This document shows positions 26,478 through 34,870 of a DNA stretch of 48,745 nt, in pieces. The position numbers were made by a program, and so were the translations under genes. Origin of the DNA: DAOUVR01 sp034430535 (GTDB taxonomy: Bacteria; Chloroflexota; Dehalococcoidia; E44-bin15); the NCBI GenBank assembly GCA_964443325.1, contig CAYUCL010000013.1:1-48745 (forward strand). Reading direction: 5' to 3'. Below the pieces are notes generated by a model. The model made no database searches. It was given only the letters and a program-made list of their open reading frames with translations, and was not told the DNA's origin. Positions within the stretch are counted from its first letter, which is position 1. Each line of letters starts with the position of its first letter.

Positions 26478-27391
26478 AAGACACTATCATGTTCTGCGGC
26501 AAGGGAGGGGTAGGCAAGACAACCTGTGCCGCCGCTACTGCCCTGCACTATGTAGCCGATGGAAAGAAGACCCTCATTATATCAACCGACTTCACCCCTT
26601 CACTCAGGCATATTTTTGAGCTTGAGAACTCTGCCAATAAGGAGAAACCGGCAAGGATTACGGAAGGGCTATACCTGGATGAAATCGGCTCAGAGGAAGT
26701 GAAAGAAATGTGGGATAACAAGTTTGGCGCAGAGGTATATGAGGTGTTTTCCTCCTTTGTCGATATTGGCTATGAGGAGTTTATTGACTTCGTCGCCAGC
26801 ATGTTACCCGGGATCAGGGATGAATTCATGGTTGATTATATAAGAGAGTTAAGCGAGTCGAGGAGGTATGAACGGATAGTCTGGGATACTGCCCCAGCGG
26901 GGCAAACGCTGGGGCTCCTCCGCATGCCATCCATAGTCAACGCCCACCTAAAGCCAGCGCCTCGTATCTACTCCGCGCTAAAAACCACCGGGGGGAGTAG
27001 GCGCTCCATCCAACGCGTGATAAAAGGATGGGAGGAGCTTTCCAGCAAGGACATGGAGTTCCTCAAGAACGGGGTAGAGTTTAATCTGGTTACCATAGCC
27101 GAGGCTTTGGCAGTACGCCAGCTTGATGGCATCTTCGGTGAATTTCACAGCTATGACCTCAATATCGACCACATTATTATCAATCAGGTAGTGACGGAGC
27201 CCGATGCCAGTTTTCTACAGAGCAAGGCTGAGATGCAACAGAGCTATATATCAGAGATATCTACCAAGTACCGCCGGAATCAGCGCATTCTGCCCCTGTT
27301 CCCTCATGAGATAAAAGGGATGCCGAAGTTGAAAGAGGTGGAAAGGGTGCTCTTCAGTAATGACTATAGTAGCAGACATCATCCTCCATAA
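26474..27391 (+). CDS. ArsA/GET3-family ATPase
   Basis: A 305-residue single-domain ArsA-family ATPase. The deviant Walker A KGGVGKTT lies at the N-terminus, with switch-like motifs STDFTPSLRHIF and WDTAPAGQTLGLLRMP. Metal-efflux ArsA is duplicated and has Cys ligands; this one is a single copy, so arsenite transport is not supported. It may be a GET3-like or maturation ATPase. I chose ATG 26474, coupled to the mnmG stop through ATGA and preceded by GAGGGG; ATG 26468 is the alternative. It overlaps the amidohydrolase by 32 bases. Confidence 0.85.
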   Translation: MKDTIMFCGKGGVGKTTCAAATALHYVADGKKTLIISTDFTPSLRHIFELENSANKEKPARITEGLYLDEIGSEEVKEMWDNKFGAEVYEVFSSFVDIGYEEFIDFVASMLPGIRDEFMVDYIRELSESRRYERIVWDTAPAGQTLGLLRMPSIVNAHLKPAPRIYSALKTTGGSRRSIQRVIKGWEELSSKDMEFLKNGVEFNLVTIAEALAVRQLDGIFGEFHSYDLNIDHIIINQVVTEPDASFLQSKAEMQQSYISEISTKYRRNQRILPLFPHEIKGMPKLKEVERVLFSNDYSSRHHPP

Positions 27392-28907
27392 CGCCAATGT
27401 CCTAACGCTCGATCCTGAAAGACCGAGGGCTCAGTGTGTCGCCGTCAAGGGTGAGAAGATAATATGGGTCGGCAGCAATGATGCGCTACAAGATCTCCAA
27501 GGGCGGAAGACGCAAAAAATCGATTGCCATGGAAAGACCCTCATCCCCGGATTTAACGACGCCCACTGCCATATCCTCGCCTCCGCCTCAAACATCCTCA
27601 GCGTAGATTGCTCGCCGTCATCCGTCGCCTCTATCGCCCATATAAAAGCCCAGATTCATGCTCAGGCGCAGAAGCTACCTAAAGGCTCCTGGATAAGAGC
27701 CACCGGTTACAATGAGTTCTATCTCGCCGAAAAACGCCATCCTAACCGCTGGGACCTCGACGAGGCAGCGCCGCATCATCCGGTAAAGCTGTTGCATCGT
27801 TCCAGGCACGCCTGTGTCCTCAATAGCGTGGCTCTTTCGTTAGTCGACATCTCAACAGAGTCCCCCGAGCCACCAGGGGGCATGATCGATAGAGACCTAA
27901 ATTCAGGCGAGCCCAACGGGATTTTATTCGAGATGAACGCCTACATCGACAAGAAGGTCCCACCACTATCACCGAAGGAGTTCGAGAAAGGGGTCAAGCT
28001 GGCCATCGAACAATTCCTATCCTTCGGCATTACCTCCCTCCAGGATGCCACGGTACACAATGGGCTCACGGAGTGGCATACCTTCCAAGCATTGAAAAAG
28101 GGAAAATCCCTTGTTCCCAGAGTGTCGATGATGATGGGTATCGATGCCCTTGAAGAGCTTCAGGATAGTAGATTCCCACCCCACTATGGCAACGATGGAA
28201 TGCGCTTGGGAGCGGTAAAGATCATCCTTACTGAGGCCACGGGTTCTCTTCACCCGAGCCAGGAAGTGCTGAATGGGAAAGTGCTTCAAGCACACCGCGC
28301 CGGCTATCAGGTCGCCATACACGCGGTTGAGGAGAGCACCGTAGAAGCTGCAACTCTAGCTATAGAGAATGCTCTAAACCAAGCACCTGTGAGATGCCAT
28401 CGCCACCGCATAGAGCATTGCTCTGTCTGCCCGCCAGCGCTGTTGGAGAGGCTAAAGAGCATCCACGCCATAGTGGTTACCAACCCCTCATTCATTTATT
28501 ATAGTGGGGAGCGGTATCTTAAGACAGTATCGAAAGAGCAACAGAGGTGGCTCTATCGTATCGGCGCCTTCTTGGATAACGGCTTAATGTCAGCCGCAGG
28601 CTCCGACAGCCCAGTATCGCCTATAAATCCGCTGGTAGGCATATATGCCGCAGTTGACAGAAAAGCAGAAAATGGTGATGAGATTGTTCCTGAGGAGCGC
28701 GTCTCGCCTCTCGAAGCCCTACGGATGTACACCCAAAACGCCGCTTACGCTTCCTTTGATGAAGGTCTCAAGGGCTCCATCTCCACGGGTAAGCTAGCCG
28801 ACCTCGCCCTTCTAAGCGCCGACCCTACGCAGGTGCTACCTGAGGAGATAAAGGACATTCAGGTGGAAATAACCATCGCCGGCGGCAGAATTGCATGGCG
28901 CAGGTGA
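27360..28907 (+). CDS. YtcJ-like amidohydrolase family protein
   Basis: A 515-residue metal-dependent amidohydrolase of the YtcJ-like/imidazolonepropionase-related group. N-terminal beta-sandwich (ADIILHNANVLTLDPERP), metal-binding PGFNDAHCHI, then AIHAVEEST, HRIEHCSVCPP and AAGSDSPVSPINPLVGIYAAV, and a C-terminal region (GSISTGKLADLALL) closing the sandwich. Substrates of this family are diverse amides and N-substituted compounds, so only the class is assigned. The start lies 32 bases inside the ArsA-like gene. Third gene of the mnmG operon. Confidence 0.87.
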   Translation: MTIVADIILHNANVLTLDPERPRAQCVAVKGEKIIWVGSNDALQDLQGRKTQKIDCHGKTLIPGFNDAHCHILASASNILSVDCSPSSVASIAHIKAQIHAQAQKLPKGSWIRATGYNEFYLAEKRHPNRWDLDEAAPHHPVKLLHRSRHACVLNSVALSLVDISTESPEPPGGMIDRDLNSGEPNGILFEMNAYIDKKVPPLSPKEFEKGVKLAIEQFLSFGITSLQDATVHNGLTEWHTFQALKKGKSLVPRVSMMMGIDALEELQDSRFPPHYGNDGMRLGAVKIILTEATGSLHPSQEVLNGKVLQAHRAGYQVAIHAVEESTVEAATLAIENALNQAPVRCHRHRIEHCSVCPPALLERLKSIHAIVVTNPSFIYYSGERYLKTVSKEQQRWLYRIGAFLDNGLMSAAGSDSPVSPINPLVGIYAAVDRKAENGDEIVPEERVSPLEALRMYTQNAAYASFDEGLKGSISTGKLADLALLSADPTQVLPEEIKDIQVEITIAGGRIAWRR

Positions 28908-28918
28908 GAGAAAACCCC

Positions 28919-28950
28919 AAAAAAGAGGAGGCAACACAGGCCGCCTCCTC
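28919..28950 (-). terminator. Intrinsic terminator of the acyl-CoA mutase gene
   Basis: GAGGAGGC (28925-28932) and GCCTCCTC (28943-28950) form an 8-bp GC-rich stem. On the minus strand it is followed by a T6 run (28924-28919). It sits between two convergent genes. Confidence 0.8.
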
Positions 28951-28973
28951 AGTGCTCATCCGTATAATAGAGC

Positions 28974-30716
28974 CTAGACAGCACCGTAGGCTTTGTACTC
29001 CCCAAATACCTCCTTTAAAGTATCAACCATCTCCCCTTCCGTAGCATAGAGCTTGACACACTCCATAAGAGGAGGAATGAGATTTACACTCTCATCCTCA
29101 GCAGCTTCCTTCAATCGCTTTAGGCTGGCTTTCACCGCCTCACTGTCCCTTTCCTGCTTCACCTTGGCCAGATTGTCCAATTGCCTCTGCTCCGCTTCAT
29201 CCCTCTTCTTCGGATCATAGGGGTGAGCCACCAGCCTGCTTGTCTCCACCTCCAGCTCGTTTTCACCTAAGAAGGCATTCACCCCAACTACGACTTTCAT
29301 CCCCGTCTCAATCCCCTTCTGGAACTCGTAAGCACTTCTGGCAATCTCACGCTGCATGAACCCTTGCTCGATGGCAGCTACCGCACCACCCATTTCATCG
29401 ATCTTATTGATAATCTCCCACGCCTCCTCCTCGATCTTGTCCGTAAGCGATTCCATAAAGTACGAGCCAGCAAAGGGATCGACAACATCACTTATCCCAG
29501 CCTCACAGATAAGGATCCTCATCGCGTCTTCACCCAGTTGCTGTGCCTCCAGGCTCCAGCCCAGCCCCAGGGGCTCGTCGTAGGGAGGAGCAACCAGAGG
29601 AGCGTATCCGCCCATGGCAGAGGCCATTCCTCCCACAACAGCACGGGTCAAGTTATTCAGAGGACGCTGTTTCGTCGTCACGCTGGCGAGGAAAAGAACA
29701 CCGGGTTGCCGCTGTATCCAGCTTCTGGGATTCTTTGCCTTGAACCTCTCCATCATTATCCTTGCCCACATACGCCGCTCTGCTCTCCGTACCGCTACTT
29801 CCGTGTAAAAGTCCATACTGCCACCCAGCGTCAAGAACGTCATCTGACCCGCAAACTTGTCCACATCCAGCCCAGCATCAACACCAAGTTGGAAATAGGC
29901 AATCGCATTCGATAGAGTGAAAGCTAGTGTCTGTGCAGCGGTAGCGCCTGCCTCTCGCATATGATAGCCACTGATACTGACAGGATTTAGCTGTGGTGTG
30001 TGCTCAGCACAATAAACTATGCTATCCCGCGTCATTCGCATCGATGGTTTGACGGGAAAGATGTACGTCCCTCGGGCTACAATCTCTTTCAGGATGTCAT
30101 TTTGCGGGGTCGCAACCAGCTTTTCCAGTGGGATGCCACGCTTCTCCGCCAGAACGAAATACATCGCCAGAGTTATGTTTGCAGTTGGATTTATGGTGAA
30201 GTTGGAGGCAGTCCTATCCAGATCCCTGTCACCGGTGAAGGCTTCGTAGAGTACCTCGAAGTCACGCAGTGTATCTATCGCCACACCAACCCTGCCCACC
30301 TCACCCCGTGCCATAGCATCATCCGAATCATAGCCGCATTGGGTGGGGAGGTCAAAGGCAATATTGGGCCCACCGCTCCAGCCTCGAGCCTGCATAGCTT
30401 TATAGAAATCGCGGCAATCTTCCGACGTTCCATATCCGGAATACATCCCCGCCCTTCGCACATCGATCGCCTCAGCCTGCCCCCTCGCCCGCAGACGCAT
30501 AAGGGGAAAAACCGTGCTGGGGTACGTTCCTGCAGTGTAGGGATATTCCCCGGGGAAGCCCACCTTCTCTATAAAATCATGGTCTTTTACATCCAAGGGA
30601 GTGTAGAATCTAGTGGGGCTCTGTTGCAGCCGGTATCGCCCTAGCGTCTTCTGCAGCGTTACCTCCTCCCAGTTCTTCTTTCTCTCTTCTATTTCAGCCA
30701 AGTTATCCTTATCCAT
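28974..30716 (-). CDS. B12-dependent acyl-CoA mutase large subunit, methylmalonyl-CoA mutase family (divergent)
   Basis: A 580-residue catalytic TIM-barrel subunit with no C-terminal B12-binding domain, so a separate small subunit is needed; none is nearby. Family core is present: KVGFPGEYPYTAGTYP, active-site Tyr in MYSGYGT (~92), FDLPTQCGYDSD, Arg in VARGTYIFP (R215), and ISGYHMREAG with catalytic His252. However, two normally invariant stretches differ: the CQTSGxSLTxQxPxNN loop reads ASVTTKQRPLNN (344-355) and GGTQSLHTNSxDEAL reads GGYAPLVAPPYDEPL (369-383). These line the CoA/acyl pocket in known mutases, so the substrate may not be methylmalonyl-CoA. GGAGG precedes ATG 30716. A T6 terminator follows the gene. 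Confidence 0.82.
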   Translation of the reverse strand: MDKDNLAEIEERKKNWEEVTLQKTLGRYRLQQSPTRFYTPLDVKDHDFIEKVGFPGEYPYTAGTYPSTVFPLMRLRARGQAEAIDVRRAGMYSGYGTSEDCRDFYKAMQARGWSGGPNIAFDLPTQCGYDSDDAMARGEVGRVGVAIDTLRDFEVLYEAFTGDRDLDRTASNFTINPTANITLAMYFVLAEKRGIPLEKLVATPQNDILKEIVARGTYIFPVKPSMRMTRDSIVYCAEHTPQLNPVSISGYHMREAGATAAQTLAFTLSNAIAYFQLGVDAGLDVDKFAGQMTFLTLGGSMDFYTEVAVRRAERRMWARIMMERFKAKNPRSWIQRQPGVLFLASVTTKQRPLNNLTRAVVGGMASAMGGYAPLVAPPYDEPLGLGWSLEAQQLGEDAMRILICEAGISDVVDPFAGSYFMESLTDKIEEEAWEIINKIDEMGGAVAAIEQGFMQREIARSAYEFQKGIETGMKVVVGVNAFLGENELEVETSRLVAHPYDPKKRDEAEQRQLDNLAKVKQERDSEAVKASLKRLKEAAEDESVNLIPPLMECVKLYATEGEMVDTLKEVFGEYKAYGAV

Positions 30717-31479
30717 CCTTACCCTCCTTTTCGCGAATGGTAACCGAATTCAAATCAAAAAACTATTGATATAAATTATGCTAACATTCCGCCATAGCAA
30801 AGTCAATAATACACCCTGAAACCGCAGGAGATAATATGGAGTGTAGTTGCGGGGCTGGTATAAAGAAGTAGGGTGGGTTACATTTCATTTCACCCAACCT
30901 ACTACTCCTGCTCAGGACAGATGGAATTATGATTTGAACTTACGGAATCCAACAACATCCGTGGTGAGCCTGGGCCGAAGTGTCGGCCGACCTGTCGGCC
31001 TCGAACCATGAACCGCCCTAACTCTCTCCTCGCCAGAGTCGAGTCTTCGACATTAAAGAGAGAGGGAACGAGATTCTTCCCCTTCAAGGAGCCTGTCCTG
31101 AGTTTATCGAAGGGTTCAGGGTCAGAATGACAATGAGGATGGGCTGGGGCTTGGGGATTTCTATGATGTCATTCTGATGGCCCTGAGTGAAACGAAGGGT
31201 CTCGAAGAATCTGTCGCCCCACCACTGAGATTCTTCGCTACGCTCAGAATTACAATAGGTATCAGACAGAAGCATAGTGATATCCCAGTCATGCATCTCA
31301 GTGTTTGTGAAAAATGATAAGTTTGGTTAGTAGGTAAATTTGAATAGGCTCAAGGTGATGTCGAGTATAATAGAAACAATTGTAGTCAAAATAAATGTAG
31401 AAAAGTGGGTTGACAAATCGAACATATGGGTGGTATTATTATATTGCGTTGAGAAACGCGCTATGATATGTTAGGTTAG
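30717..31479. other. Long intergenic region with dispersed repeats
   Basis: No convincing gene. It contains a GTAGGGTGGGT/ACCCA inverted repeat (30868-30903), a diverged TCGTGGTGAGCC repeat (about 30958-31018), and a repeat rich in GATTCTTCG and TACGCTCAGAAT pieces (about 31070-31265). From about 31310 the base composition becomes AT-rich. Confidence 0.5.
30868..30903. repeat. Palindromic repeat, GTAGGGTGGGT family (copy 1)
   Basis: An imperfect inverted repeat with arms AGTAGGGTGGGT and ACCCAACCTACT around an ATTTCATTT-like centre. Related copies lie at 41500-41536 and 44358-44391. Confidence 0.75.
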
Positions 31480-31510
31480 GAAGTAGCAGGGCTCTAAGCC
31501 CTGCTACTTC
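31480..31510. terminator. Perfect 14-bp hairpin downstream of the NYN gene
   Basis: GAAGTAGCAGGGCT (31480-31493) pairs perfectly with AGCCCTGCTACTTC (31497-31510) with a 3-base loop. It lies just past the minus-strand NYN gene. No T-run follows on the minus strand, so termination is probable but not textbook. Confidence 0.6.
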
Positions 31511-31515
31511 ATTTA

Positions 31516-32301
31516 TTATGTATTCAGTGCGTCATTTACAATCTGCGAATCTCGGATTAGCATGATGCATTTTATTTGTTTCCCTGGTATCTTCGGATTG
31601 TCCATTAAATATTCTCTAATATATCCTTGTTTCAGTTCTTGGTCTAAAAATTGCTCTGCTTCTGTAATAGTTTCACCAAAATATTTCATTGGAACCATTA
31701 GTTTAATAAAATAAAATCTGACAACGTATGGGATGGCTTTCTCCGGACTATCAAGTTTTTGTATAAGCTGTTGTTGCTTTGCAGGTTTGTCAGCAACTTC
31801 CGGTGAAGGAAGTCCTTTAAAAGCTTTTTCCGTTAGATTTAGCCTAACTTCCAGTGGATAAACTCCATCTGTCATTTTTAATAACTCTCGTGATGCAGAT
31901 CGACCAAAACAAAGAACATAAACATGTTTTCCTCGTTCTCTACAACGTAGTATGATTTCCTTATAATCAGCATCCCCAGCTCCTAGAAGAAAGGCTGTTA
32001 CTTCTGGATTATCCCTAACTTGGTCATAAATGCCAAATGACATTGATTGGTCGCTTCTGTCTGCACCTCCCCGCTTTGAAAGAACATTAATAGCACGACA
32101 ACCTCTATCTTCAATTAATCTTGAATCCTGAGCTCGTCTAGTCCAATCTCCATAAAAAAACGTCTGCCTTAATTCACCTAATTCGTTACCTAATTCTTTA
32201 AACGCACTTATAATGTCATCTACGGTAATGTACTCAACGTAATCTGGGAAACGCCAGCGAATATTTTCGTAATCGATGTGAGCCATTATTATATCTTTCA
32301 T
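31516..32301 (-). CDS. NYN-domain (PIN-like nuclease fold) protein
   Basis: A 261-residue protein. The first ~150 residues match the NYN/LabA (DUF88) PIN-like nuclease fold: AHIDYENIRWRF with the first acidic residue, KRGGADRSDQSMSFGIYDQV, and LLGAGDADYKEII with the late acidic pair. These could form a metal-dependent ribonuclease site. The C-terminal ~90 residues are helical and may be a winged-helix or RNA-binding part; I do not recognise it. Ribosome site GAGGGTGATGGT precedes ATG 32301. Base composition is clearly more AT-rich than its neighbours, suggesting recent transfer. It is a single-gene unit bounded by a hairpin and long spacers. Confidence 0.75.
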   Translation of the reverse strand: MKDIIMAHIDYENIRWRFPDYVEYITVDDIISAFKELGNELGELRQTFFYGDWTRRAQDSRLIEDRGCRAINVLSKRGGADRSDQSMSFGIYDQVRDNPEVTAFLLGAGDADYKEIILRCRERGKHVYVLCFGRSASRELLKMTDGVYPLEVRLNLTEKAFKGLPSPEVADKPAKQQQLIQKLDSPEKAIPYVVRFYFIKLMVPMKYFGETITEAEQFLDQELKQGYIREYLMDNPKIPGKQIKCIMLIRDSQIVNDALNT

Positions 32302-32665
32302 ACCATCACCCTCAATTTATGCCTTAGATATTATCGGCTATTTTAACAATTTATTCAATATTCCAAATATGGTAACTTATTCCCAAAACCATAGCAGGTG
32401 TTCCAGAGTAAGTATTATCCAGCGATTTATGTAGTCTAACGAAATTGTAACATATAAAATGGAATGCTAGATCACATTGTAAATTCTAGATTTTCTTGGA
32501 GAATTCATTGGTAAATCTACTAAATCTTCTAATACTCATTCTCATTGAAAGGTTCTGGGTAGTACAATTTGAAAATGGATAGAGATATAGCTTTAATATA
32601 ATGGCTAGACAGTAAAGATCTTGAAAAGTGGGAATATTTGGATGAAATTGAGCCAATAGTTAAAT
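32302..32665. other. AT-rich spacer upstream of the NYN gene
   Basis: No gene supported. Composition is strongly AT-rich and continuous with the NYN gene, suggesting the acquired segment covers roughly 31.3-32.64 kb. Confidence 0.4.
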
Positions 32666-32694
32666 TTGACTACTTTCGCCCTATAGCATACAAT
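32666..32694 (+). promoter_or_regulatory. fmdB-like gene promoter, near-leaderless
   Basis: TTGACT (32666-32671), 17-base spacer, TACAAT (32689-32694). The predicted transcription start is about 3 bases before ATG 32704, which lacks a ribosome site. Confidence 0.65.
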
Positions 32695-32703
32695 ACCAGC
32701 GTA

Positions 32704-32946
32704 ATGCCTATATACGAATACATGTGCCCCAGTTGTAACTGCAAATTTGATTTGCGGCGTTCCTTCAGCCAAGCTGATGAAGCGGCATCCTGCCCCGCCT
32801 GTAATACAACCGCCAGGAAGCTCCTCTCCGCCTTCTCCGCCTCTTCAAAGAGCGCCGATGGAGATTCCATCTCCATACCTGGTATAGGAAGTAGTTGCAG
32901 CACTTGCTCCGCCACAAGCTGCGCCACCTGCAACCTGGGCAGCTAG
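32704..32946 (+). CDS. FmdB-family zinc-ribbon protein
   Basis: An 80-residue putative regulatory zinc-ribbon protein. MPIYEYMCPSCNCKF and CPACNTT supply the CxxC...CxxC zinc site of the FmdB family. A Ser-rich linker and a second Cys cluster (CSTCSATSCATC) end the protein. I place the start at ATG 32704 because MPIYEY is the canonical FmdB N-terminus and the promoter above fits a leaderless message. Function of the family is unproven. Its stop is 2 bases from that of the convergent DUF1461 gene. Confidence 0.87.
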   Translation: MPIYEYMCPSCNCKFDLRRSFSQADEAASCPACNTTARKLLSAFSASSKSADGDSISIPGIGSSCSTCSATSCATCNLGS

Positions 32947-32948
32947 CC

Positions 32949-33650
32949 TCATGCCCTCCGTCTCCTCAGCATGAAGAAACCCCCGATACCTCCAAGAAAA
33001 AGAGCCTCTGCAATAATCGCCCCAGCAATAAAGAGCGCTGCATCATAGAAGAAGCCCGCAGGGAACATCTTGATCAAATAATCGGTAGCCGGATTCAGCA
33101 TCCAGGTATCGCTGGTGAAGAAAAGACGGTGGAACCCGAGGAAAAGCCAATCGAAATTGATCAGTGATGCCAACCCCACAACAACAATCAAGGCTATGGT
33201 AAGAATGCTACCCCCGACAACCCCCGTCAGCAACAAGGCTAAAAACCGTTTCCTCTGCCAAATGAAGCCACCGACAACAAATGCAGCAACGTAGCCCAAT
33301 GCGACTACTTGAACAAGATAAAAAAGTCTTATCAAACCTTTGACATCCTTGAGATGGTCTACTTCACGCTGGTTGAATAGCTCATCGCCCTGCGGAGTCA
33401 AGACCGTGGTCTGAATCGGCTCGTCCTTCGAATTGAAGTAATGAATCAATTGCCGCGCTGCCACCCGTAAATCTTCATTGCTGATGCCAGTTGCTTCACT
33501 AATCTCATATTTATTGAATCCATATTCATACAATCCCATACTATTGACCGCCCAGCGCAGATTGCTGCTAAACAGAAGGGCAGGAATGCACAGGATGAAG
33601 ACAATCGCTAAAAGAGCAACGATAATCCTCAAAGGCTTTCTTTCCACCAT
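32949..33650 (-). CDS. DUF1461-like integral membrane protein
   Basis: A 233-residue membrane protein with hydrophobic helices near residues 8-30, 105-130, 140-165 and 205-228. The region between helices 1 and 2 has LIHYFNSKDEPIQT and FNQREVDHLKDVKGLI, which fit the DUF1461/TIGR01906 family of unknown function. Start ATG 33650 is preceded by ATGAGGGC; upstream in-frame codons run into the divergent mazG leader. Role unknown. Confidence 0.75.
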   Translation of the reverse strand: MVERKPLRIIVALLAIVFILCIPALLFSSNLRWAVNSMGLYEYGFNKYEISEATGISNEDLRVAARQLIHYFNSKDEPIQTTVLTPQGDELFNQREVDHLKDVKGLIRLFYLVQVVALGYVAAFVVGGFIWQRKRFLALLLTGVVGGSILTIALIVVVGLASLINFDWLFLGFHRLFFTSDTWMLNPATDYLIKMFPAGFFYDAALFIAGAIIAEALFLGGIGGFFMLRRRRA

Positions 33651-33742
33651 GCCCTCATGGTAGTGAAGCAAGCTCCAACTTGTCAATCCAAGAGCTTTGC
33701 TCGTATAATTCAGGCGAGAAGATTTCAAGAAAGGGACATAAA

Positions 33743-34507
33743 TTGGATAGCTTCGATACCCTGGTAGATATTATAGCTAAGCTGCGCCGCCCTGATGGCT
33801 GCCCCTGGGATAGGGCGCAGACTCATCTCTCAGTCAAGAACAACCTGCTTGAGGAAAGCTACGAGGTTGTAGAAGCTCTCGATGCAGAAGATATGGGCAA
33901 GCTTTGTGAAGAACTGGGCGACCTGCTCATGCAGATCGTTTTTCACGCTCAGATGGCCAGCGAGCATGGGGATTTTACGATAGACGACGTAATTAGCGGC
34001 ATCAATTCCAAGCTGATCCGTCGTCACCCCCATGTCTTCGGCGATGCCCAAGCCAAAACTGCCGGCGAGGTAGTGGCAAAATGGGATGCAATAAAGCGAG
34101 AGGAGGGCAAAAAAGGCGAATCAATCCTTAGCGGCATACCAAAAGAGATGCCTGCCCTGGCGTATTCACAAGCGGTTCAGCGCCGCGCCGCCCACGTCGG
34201 CTTCGACTGGGAGGAGGTGGAGGACATCCTCGACAAGCTCGCCGAAGAGGTAGCCGAGATTAAGAAGGCAACCGGGCATCAGCAAAGGGTACGGGAGTTT
34301 GGCGACTTGCTTTTCACCCTGGTCAACATCGCCCGCCGGCTCGACATTGACCTTGAGCCGGCACTGCGAGGGGCAAACGTGCGCTTCTATCGCCGCTTTT
34401 TCTATATGGAGGAGGTCTGCCAGAAGCGGGGCATTTCGCTTGAGAGCCTTTCCCTCAAGGAGCAGGACGCCCTATGGGACGAGGCGAAGAGGCATCTGGC
34501 TGATTAA
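33743..34507 (+). CDS. mazG: Nucleoside triphosphate pyrophosphohydrolase MazG
   Basis: A 254-residue two-domain MazG that hydrolyses NTPs to NMP and PPi, cleaning aberrant nucleotides and modulating ppGpp in E. coli. The first domain begins FDTLVDIIAKLRRPDGCPWDRAQTH and carries EESYEVVEAL with EELGDLLMQIVFHA metal ligands; the second repeats the EEVAEIKKA and EFGDLLFTLVNIARRL pattern. I chose TTG 33743, which follows AAAGGGA and gives the usual MazG N-terminus; the frame is open back to 33680. It is not the MazF antitoxin partner despite the similar name and the nearby toxin-antitoxin pair. Confidence 0.9.
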   Translation: MDSFDTLVDIIAKLRRPDGCPWDRAQTHLSVKNNLLEESYEVVEALDAEDMGKLCEELGDLLMQIVFHAQMASEHGDFTIDDVISGINSKLIRRHPHVFGDAQAKTAGEVVAKWDAIKREEGKKGESILSGIPKEMPALAYSQAVQRRAAHVGFDWEEVEDILDKLAEEVAEIKKATGHQQRVREFGDLLFTLVNIARRLDIDLEPALRGANVRFYRRFFYMEEVCQKRGISLESLSLKEQDALWDEAKRHLAD

Positions 34508-34564
34508 CCCCAGATTCGACACCCACTAGCAAATCAATTAAGATAGAGAGTGGGTGGAAGGAAT

Positions 34565-34598
<34 letters not shown>

Positions 34599-34615
34599 AT
34601 CTCATCTGGTATTAA

Positions 34616-34870
34616 TTACCTGTAAACCTCTCGACGGTGCCTAACTCGCATCACTCTAACTTCCTTGGCTTTGTCATCGATTTCGTAGATAATGCGATAG
34701 TCCCCAATCCGGATCCTCCAATCGCTTGCTGAGTCAGTGATCTTTCTACAACCCCTTGGTCTCGGATTTTCAGCCAGACCCTTGATATGGCTGACGACCT
34801 TCTGGAAATCCTCTGCTGACAAACGCTTAAGCTGCCTCTCAGCAGCCCGCTCAAGATAAACCTCATGCAC
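34616..34870 (-). CDS. RelE/ParE-superfamily toxin
   Basis: An 84-residue toxin. The family pattern is clear: HEVYLERAAERQLKRL at the N-terminus, ENPRPRGCRKI, then the WRIRIGDYRIIYEIDD core and RVRHRREVYR at the C-terminus. RelE enzymes cleave mRNA in the ribosomal A site; the conserved Arg and the final Tyr fit. GTG 34870 overlaps the antitoxin stop by 8 bases, so the pair is coupled. The gene ends only 18 bases from the distal tRNA-fragment repeat. Confidence 0.88.
   Translation of the reverse strand: MHEVYLERAAERQLKRLSAEDFQKVVSHIKGLAENPRPRGCRKITDSASDWRIRIGDYRIIYEIDDKAKEVRVMRVRHRREVYR

Noticed and set aside
26474..27391. Arsenite-efflux ArsA
   Set aside because: A single ATPase domain without the duplicated halves or Cys ligands, and no arsB/arsR neighbours.
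30000..30644. 214-codon plus-strand frame opposite the acyl-CoA mutase gene
   Set aside because: It is antisense to a clear coding gene, with low-complexity codon-shadow composition and no recognisable domain.
33743..34507. MazG as an antitoxin belonging to the nearby toxin
   Set aside because: It is a full two-domain pyrophosphohydrolase with metal ligands; the toxin has its own overlapping Phd-like antitoxin.
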